Below, piece after piece: positions 60,866 through 64,000 of a stretch of DNA of 64,000 bases. Both the position numbers and the translations under genes were made by a program. Every line of letters starts with the position of its first letter. Within the stretch, counting starts at the first letter, position 1. Location: the NCBI GenBank assembly GCA_036005845.1, contig DASYQD010000039.1:1-64000 (forward strand), given 5' to 3'. The stretch comes from DASYQD01 sp036005845. Lineage in GTDB: Bacteria > Acidobacteriota > Thermoanaerobaculia > Multivoradales > JAIOJS01. Under the pieces are notes generated by a model. It was not told the origin of the DNA, made no database searches, and saw only the letters and a program-made list of their open reading frames with translations.

Positions 60866-62128
60866 TCACCGCTTCACCACCCGGCCGGCGCGCATGACGA
60901 ACACCACGTGCTCGAGCGCGCCGATGTCCTGCAGCGGGTCGCCGGCGACGGCGATGAGGTCCGCTTCGTAGCCCGGCGCCACGGTGCCGATGCGGTCGCC
61001 GAGCCCTAGCGACTCCGCCGCCAGCGAGGTGGCAGAGGTGATCGCCGCCATCGGCTCCTGGCCGCCGGTCTTGACGCGATACTCCAGCTCCTGGAAGTTG
61101 CGGCCGTGCGAGCCGGCGAGCGCGTCGGTGCCGAAGACGATCTTGAGCCCCGGCGTCTTGAGCGCCTTCTTGAAGACGTCGAGCACGCGGACGACCGCCG
61201 CGTGCATGGCCGCGAAGCCTGCCTCCGTGTAGCTGCCGATGCCGAGGAAGTGCGACTGGTTCTCGAAGTAGTTGCGGAAGACGAGGTCGGTGTTGGGGTC
61301 GAAGTAGGTGCCGTGCGCCGCCATCAGGTCGAGCGTCGCCTGGTCGATGAGCGCGCCGTGCTCGACCGAGTTGGCGCCGGCCTTCACCGCGCGCGCCACG
61401 CTCTCCGGCCCATGCGCGTGCACCGCCACCCGCAGGCCGCGCTTCTTCGCCTCGGCGCAGATGGCGTCCATCTGCGCCTGCGACATCGTCGGGCCGCCGC
61501 CGGTGCGGATGCTCTCGGAGGCAAAGACCTTGATGACGTCGGCGCCGTCGTCGGCCGCCTTGTCGACCTGCCCGCGCAGCACCTCGACGGGCAGCTTCTC
61601 GTCCGAGAGCGGCTCGATGGCGGTGAGGATGCGCGGCCCGGGCAGGATGCCGCGCGCGATGGCGTCGCGCAGCGGCTTGTCGATCGGCGCGCCGAGCGAC
61701 TGCACGGTGGTGATGCCGCCCATCAGCGTGCGGTAGGCGTTCTCCGCCGCATAGAGCGCGCTCTCGGCCTCGCTCTCGTGGCGGTCGGTCTCGTCGTCGT
61801 GCGAGCGGCCCGGTTGGCCGGTTACCGGATCGGTGTCGAAGTGCCAGCCGATGTGGACGTGGGTGTCGATGCCGCCCGGCATCACCGTGGCGTCGGCCAG
61901 CACGATGTCGACGCGCCGCCCGTGCTGCTCGGGGTGCTCGTCGATCGCGACGATCTTGCCGTTGTCGACGACGACCGCCGCGCCCTGCAGCACGTGCCCG
62001 CGGCCGTCGATCAGCCGCGGCGCGCGGATGACGAGCGGCTCGGCGAGCGCCGCCATTCCTGCGACGAGCGACGCCGCGCTAACGACCAGCGCGGCGAGCC
62101 AGCCGTGGCTCAGTTGGCGCCGCTCCAC
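60866..62128 (-). CDS. Secreted amidohydrolase (imidazolonepropionase-like)
   Basis: 420 residues with a signal peptide (LAALVVSAASLVAGMAALA). Metal-dependent amidohydrolase: HVH in GGIDTHVHIGW, lysine in DVIKVFASES, histidines in VAVHAHG and SVEHGALI, and aspartate in FGTDALAGSHG. It belongs to the group of periplasmic prolidase/imidazolonepropionase-like hydrolases; substrates are often dipeptides or cyclic amides. The ATG lies 19 bp inside the 3' end of the upstream secreted-protein gene, indicating co-transcription. Confidence 0.9.
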   Translation of the reverse strand: MERRQLSHGWLAALVVSAASLVAGMAALAEPLVIRAPRLIDGRGHVLQGAAVVVDNGKIVAIDEHPEQHGRRVDIVLADATVMPGGIDTHVHIGWHFDTDPVTGQPGRSHDDETDRHESEAESALYAAENAYRTLMGGITTVQSLGAPIDKPLRDAIARGILPGPRILTAIEPLSDEKLPVEVLRGQVDKAADDGADVIKVFASESIRTGGGPTMSQAQMDAICAEAKKRGLRVAVHAHGPESVARAVKAGANSVEHGALIDQATLDLMAAHGTYFDPNTDLVFRNYFENQSHFLGIGSYTEAGFAAMHAAVVRVLDVFKKALKTPGLKIVFGTDALAGSHGRNFQELEYRVKTGGQEPMAAITSATSLAAESLGLGDRIGTVAPGYEADLIAVAGDPLQDIGALEHVVFVMRAGRVVKR

Positions 62129-63525
62129 GCGCCCGTGGACCCGGCTTCGAAGCCGTTGTTAAACAGAGTGTTGAACCCGTCGAAGGTGACCGAGTCCGGC
62201 GTGCCCGGCTTGAATAACCCGACCGTGTGCATGGCGTTGCCGGAGCCGCTGAACGGCGGCTGGTCGGCGTCGAACCAGAAGTTGTACATGGTGGTGAAGC
62301 GCAGCGCGTTGGCGTTGGCGTTATCAGTGAAGATATCGGTGAACCACGAGACGTCAGTGCCGGTCGTGGAGACCGACCAGTCGGTGGTGGCGTAGGGCTC
62401 GCCCGAGTGGTGCTCGGCGTCCTTGAAGCCGATGCCGCTGAAGGTGGTCGCTACCGGGAACGTCACCGTGAAGGCGCGGGCGCTGCGTTCGGAGTTGTGA
62501 TTGCGCACCGCGTACTCGTAGTGCCAGAAGCCGCCGCCGAGATCGGTGACCTTGCGCGCCACCTGGTAGCGCTCGACGGGCGAGGACCCCGGCACGTCGA
62601 CGGTGACGACGGTCACCGTCGGGTCCTGCGCCGGCCAGGCGTAGATCGCCGACTTCTGCTCGAAGAACGAGCCCGTCCTGGTCAGCGGAAACGACGGGCT
62701 GGCGCCCACCGTGACGCGCTGGTACGAGGCGTTGTTGAGGCCGTTGCCGCCCATCGCGTCGTCGCCCGCAATGTACTGCGCCTCGGCGAAGTACTTGGTG
62801 GCCGCGCCGGCGCTGGTGCTGCCGGCGTCGGGGTTCACCGTCGGGTCGACGTCGGTCGTCGCCACCTTGAGGCGCCCTTCCCACACCGTGGTCGACCCCG
62901 GCGTCGAGTGCGGGATGACGAGCGCGCCGGTGGTGGCGTTCACCTCTTGGTGGGGGCCCAGCCGCGTGCGGCTACCGTTGAGACTCGCGCTGTAGGGATC
63001 GGTGCAGCCGATGCCGAGCTGGTTGCCGTTAAAAGGCGGCGATTGACAACCGCCGCCCGAGGAGCCCGTGCATCCACCGGAGCTCTGGTTCAGCGACGTG
63101 AAGCCGTGCTTCAGCCAGCTCATGCCGATCTGTTCGAGGCGGCCGTCCTTGAGCCGATAGAGGTTCTGGCCGATCGCCGGGTGATTGGCGCTGGTCGCAC
63201 CCGGGGCACAGCCACTCGACTGGGCGCACCAGTTCAGCGGCGTATCGCCGCGGTTGCATGAGACGGTGCCGACCGAATAGCCGACGAAGCCGTTCGACTG
63301 CCCCCACGGCCAAACCCCGTCGTCGAAGCCGAAGACGACGACGTCGGGACCGACGGCCTGGGCTGCGACCGACTTGTCATGGAGAGCAGGCACGACCGCG
63401 GCGGCTTCGTCGTCCTTCCCCTGCGCGAAGCCGCCGGCGGCGAAGAGGCCCGCGCCGAGGACGACGACGCCGGTGGCGACGATGAGCGCACGGCGGGCCG
63501 GGAACGAACGGCTGCGGGTCGTCAT
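62110..63525 (-). CDS. Secreted protein with NGFExGxxxAWS-type C-terminal tail
   Basis: 471 residues from ATG 63525 (GAGGAGG ribosome site; the upstream ATG is not credible). Signal peptide or anchor (ALIVATGVVVLGAGLFAAGGFA). Cysteine pairs (SCNRGDTPLNWCAQSSGC) precede a beta-rich body. The C-terminus NGFEAGSTGAWSGAN matches a short tail found on many secreted proteins of Acidobacteriota and some Xanthomonadales, perhaps a sorting signal. Function not recognised. Promoter on the minus strand: TTGGCA, 17 bp, TAGCGT. Confidence 0.75.
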   Translation of the reverse strand: MTTRSRSFPARRALIVATGVVVLGAGLFAAGGFAQGKDDEAAAVVPALHDKSVAAQAVGPDVVVFGFDDGVWPWGQSNGFVGYSVGTVSCNRGDTPLNWCAQSSGCAPGATSANHPAIGQNLYRLKDGRLEQIGMSWLKHGFTSLNQSSGGCTGSSGGGCQSPPFNGNQLGIGCTDPYSASLNGSRTRLGPHQEVNATTGALVIPHSTPGSTTVWEGRLKVATTDVDPTVNPDAGSTSAGAATKYFAEAQYIAGDDAMGGNGLNNASYQRVTVGASPSFPLTRTGSFFEQKSAIYAWPAQDPTVTVVTVDVPGSSPVERYQVARKVTDLGGGFWHYEYAVRNHNSERSARAFTVTFPVATTFSGIGFKDAEHHSGEPYATTDWSVSTTGTDVSWFTDIFTDNANANALRFTTMYNFWFDADQPPFSGSGNAMHTVGLFKPGTPDSVTFDGFNTLFNNGFEAGSTGAWSGAN

Positions 63526-63549
63526 CCGAAGGACCTCCTCGTCGGTGAG

Positions 63550-63590
63550 CGGGCGCACGCTATTGCAAATCGCCCGTATTGCCAAACCGG
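63550..63590 (-). promoter_or_regulatory. Promoter of the NGFExG-tail protein gene
   Basis: Read on the minus strand, TTGGCA, a 17-bp spacer and TAGCGT, in an AT-richer patch 30-60 nt before the ATG at 63525. A conventional promoter with a leader and ribosome site, unlike the leaderless-type starts. Confidence 0.45.
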
Positions 63591-63702
63591 CCGCCACGGC
63601 CAGTGGGGGCTAACGATTGGCAACAGGTTTGCTGAGGCGGCGTCGTGGTGAAGCAGGTCACAACCACCATGTAAACGCATCACATCAACGGGGGTCCTCA
63701 TC

Positions 63703-64000
63703 ATGCGCGTCCCACTGGGTCGCCGCCAGGCGCGCCTGGCACTCGCTTACGCAGTCGTCATCGCACTCACGTCGTTCAGCGCCCATGCCGCACAACTCGC
63801 TTACCTCGGTCCGGTCGACGAACACGGCACCGGGCTGGGCAACGTGGCGACGGTGCTCACCATCGACAACCACGGCGTGGAATCCGGATGCGTCTCGTGG
63901 AACGGCAGCTCCGACATCATGGGACCGGGCGCCCCGGCCTGCCCCGGCGGGATCGCCGGCGGCGACGAGAAGACCGGCGCTTCGCAGACGCTGACCCGCC
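63703..64000 (+). CDS. Secreted protein, N-terminal part (cut by window end)
   Basis: 99 residues from ATG 63703 with a signal peptide (LALAYAVVIALTSFSAHAA). The visible part (VDEHGTGLGNVATVLTIDNHGVESGCVSWNG, two cysteines) is beta-rich and not recognised. GGGGGT upstream may serve as a weak ribosome site. The gene continues past the right edge. Confidence 0.65.
   Translation, partial: MRVPLGRRQARLALAYAVVIALTSFSAHAAQLAYLGPVDEHGTGLGNVATVLTIDNHGVESGCVSWNGSSDIMGPGAPACPGGIAGGDEKTGASQTLTR

Overview
The window is 64 kb of very GC-rich bacterial DNA, dense in genes on both strands. It has strong G/C bias at third codon positions, many GTG and TTG starts, and stop/start overlaps of the GTGA, ATGA and TTGA type. 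Several things point to an uncultured soil- or sediment-type acidobacterium, possibly Thermoanaerobaculia: a DUF4388 protein, a Ser/Thr kinase fused to a FlgO/TolB-N-like module plus TPRs, a secreted CHAT lipoprotein, and secreted proteins with a C-terminal tail of the form NGFExGxxxAWS. This placement is an inference from gene types; no rRNA gene is present. No transposase, integrase or CRISPR array was seen.

Layout. 1-4.1 kb: acyl-CoA dehydrogenase (cut by the window edge), aroC, a lone CheY-like regulator and a coiled-coil/GAF protein. 4.2-6.5 kb: DUF4388 signalling protein and a vapBC module. 6.6-14.6 kb: a chemosensory cluster (cheB, cheR, a HEAT-repeat protein, cheW, cheA on the minus strand, with a divergent MCP). 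14.6-21.3 kb: solute-binding protein, a YfiR-TonB_C fusion, a PilB/GspE-type ATPase, a TPR/alpha-beta hydrolase protein, a methyltransferase and DUF4126. 21.5-23.8 kb: Ser/Thr kinase.

23.8-27.3 kb is the most exciting part. It reads as a split borosin (alpha-N-methylated peptide) locus. The precursor gene encodes a long lysine/alanine-rich histone-H1-like N-terminus, then a borosin-binding-like helical domain and a short hydrophobic C-terminal core. Divergent from it are two overlapping borosin-type N-methyltransferase genes and an AmpG-like MFS transporter. The two methyltransferases appear to have complementary substitutions of the catalytic residues, which suggests an enzyme/pseudoenzyme pair.

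27.8-33.0 kb: a CHAT-peptidase lipoprotein, an unknown protein and a trypsin-like protease. 32.9-39.5 kb: two phytoene-desaturase-like FAD oxidoreductases, a GcvT-like protein, an IclR regulator and a Rieske oxygenase, which look like a catabolic locus for N-methylated compounds. 39.6-45 kb: papain-like protease, tRNA-Lys(UUU), YceH, a glycosyltransferase and the threonine-to-glycine pair (SDR threonine dehydrogenase, kbl). 45-50.7 kb: secreted NIDO/metallopeptidase-like protein, MFS, a second vapBC-type module and a membrane protein. 50.8-64 kb: SPFH protein, sigma-54 activator, a secreted YWTD-propeller protein in AT-richer DNA, DUF899, a MerR/small-membrane-protein pair, a TonB-dependent receptor, small secreted and zinc-ribbon proteins, an amidohydrolase and two secreted proteins, the last cut by the window end.

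One signal recurs across the window. A TANNNT hexamer lies 6-10 bp before the start codon of many genes that lack a Shine-Dalgarno site, which suggests widespread leaderless transcription. The borosin precursor, by contrast, has a full promoter, a leader and a strong ribosome-binding site.
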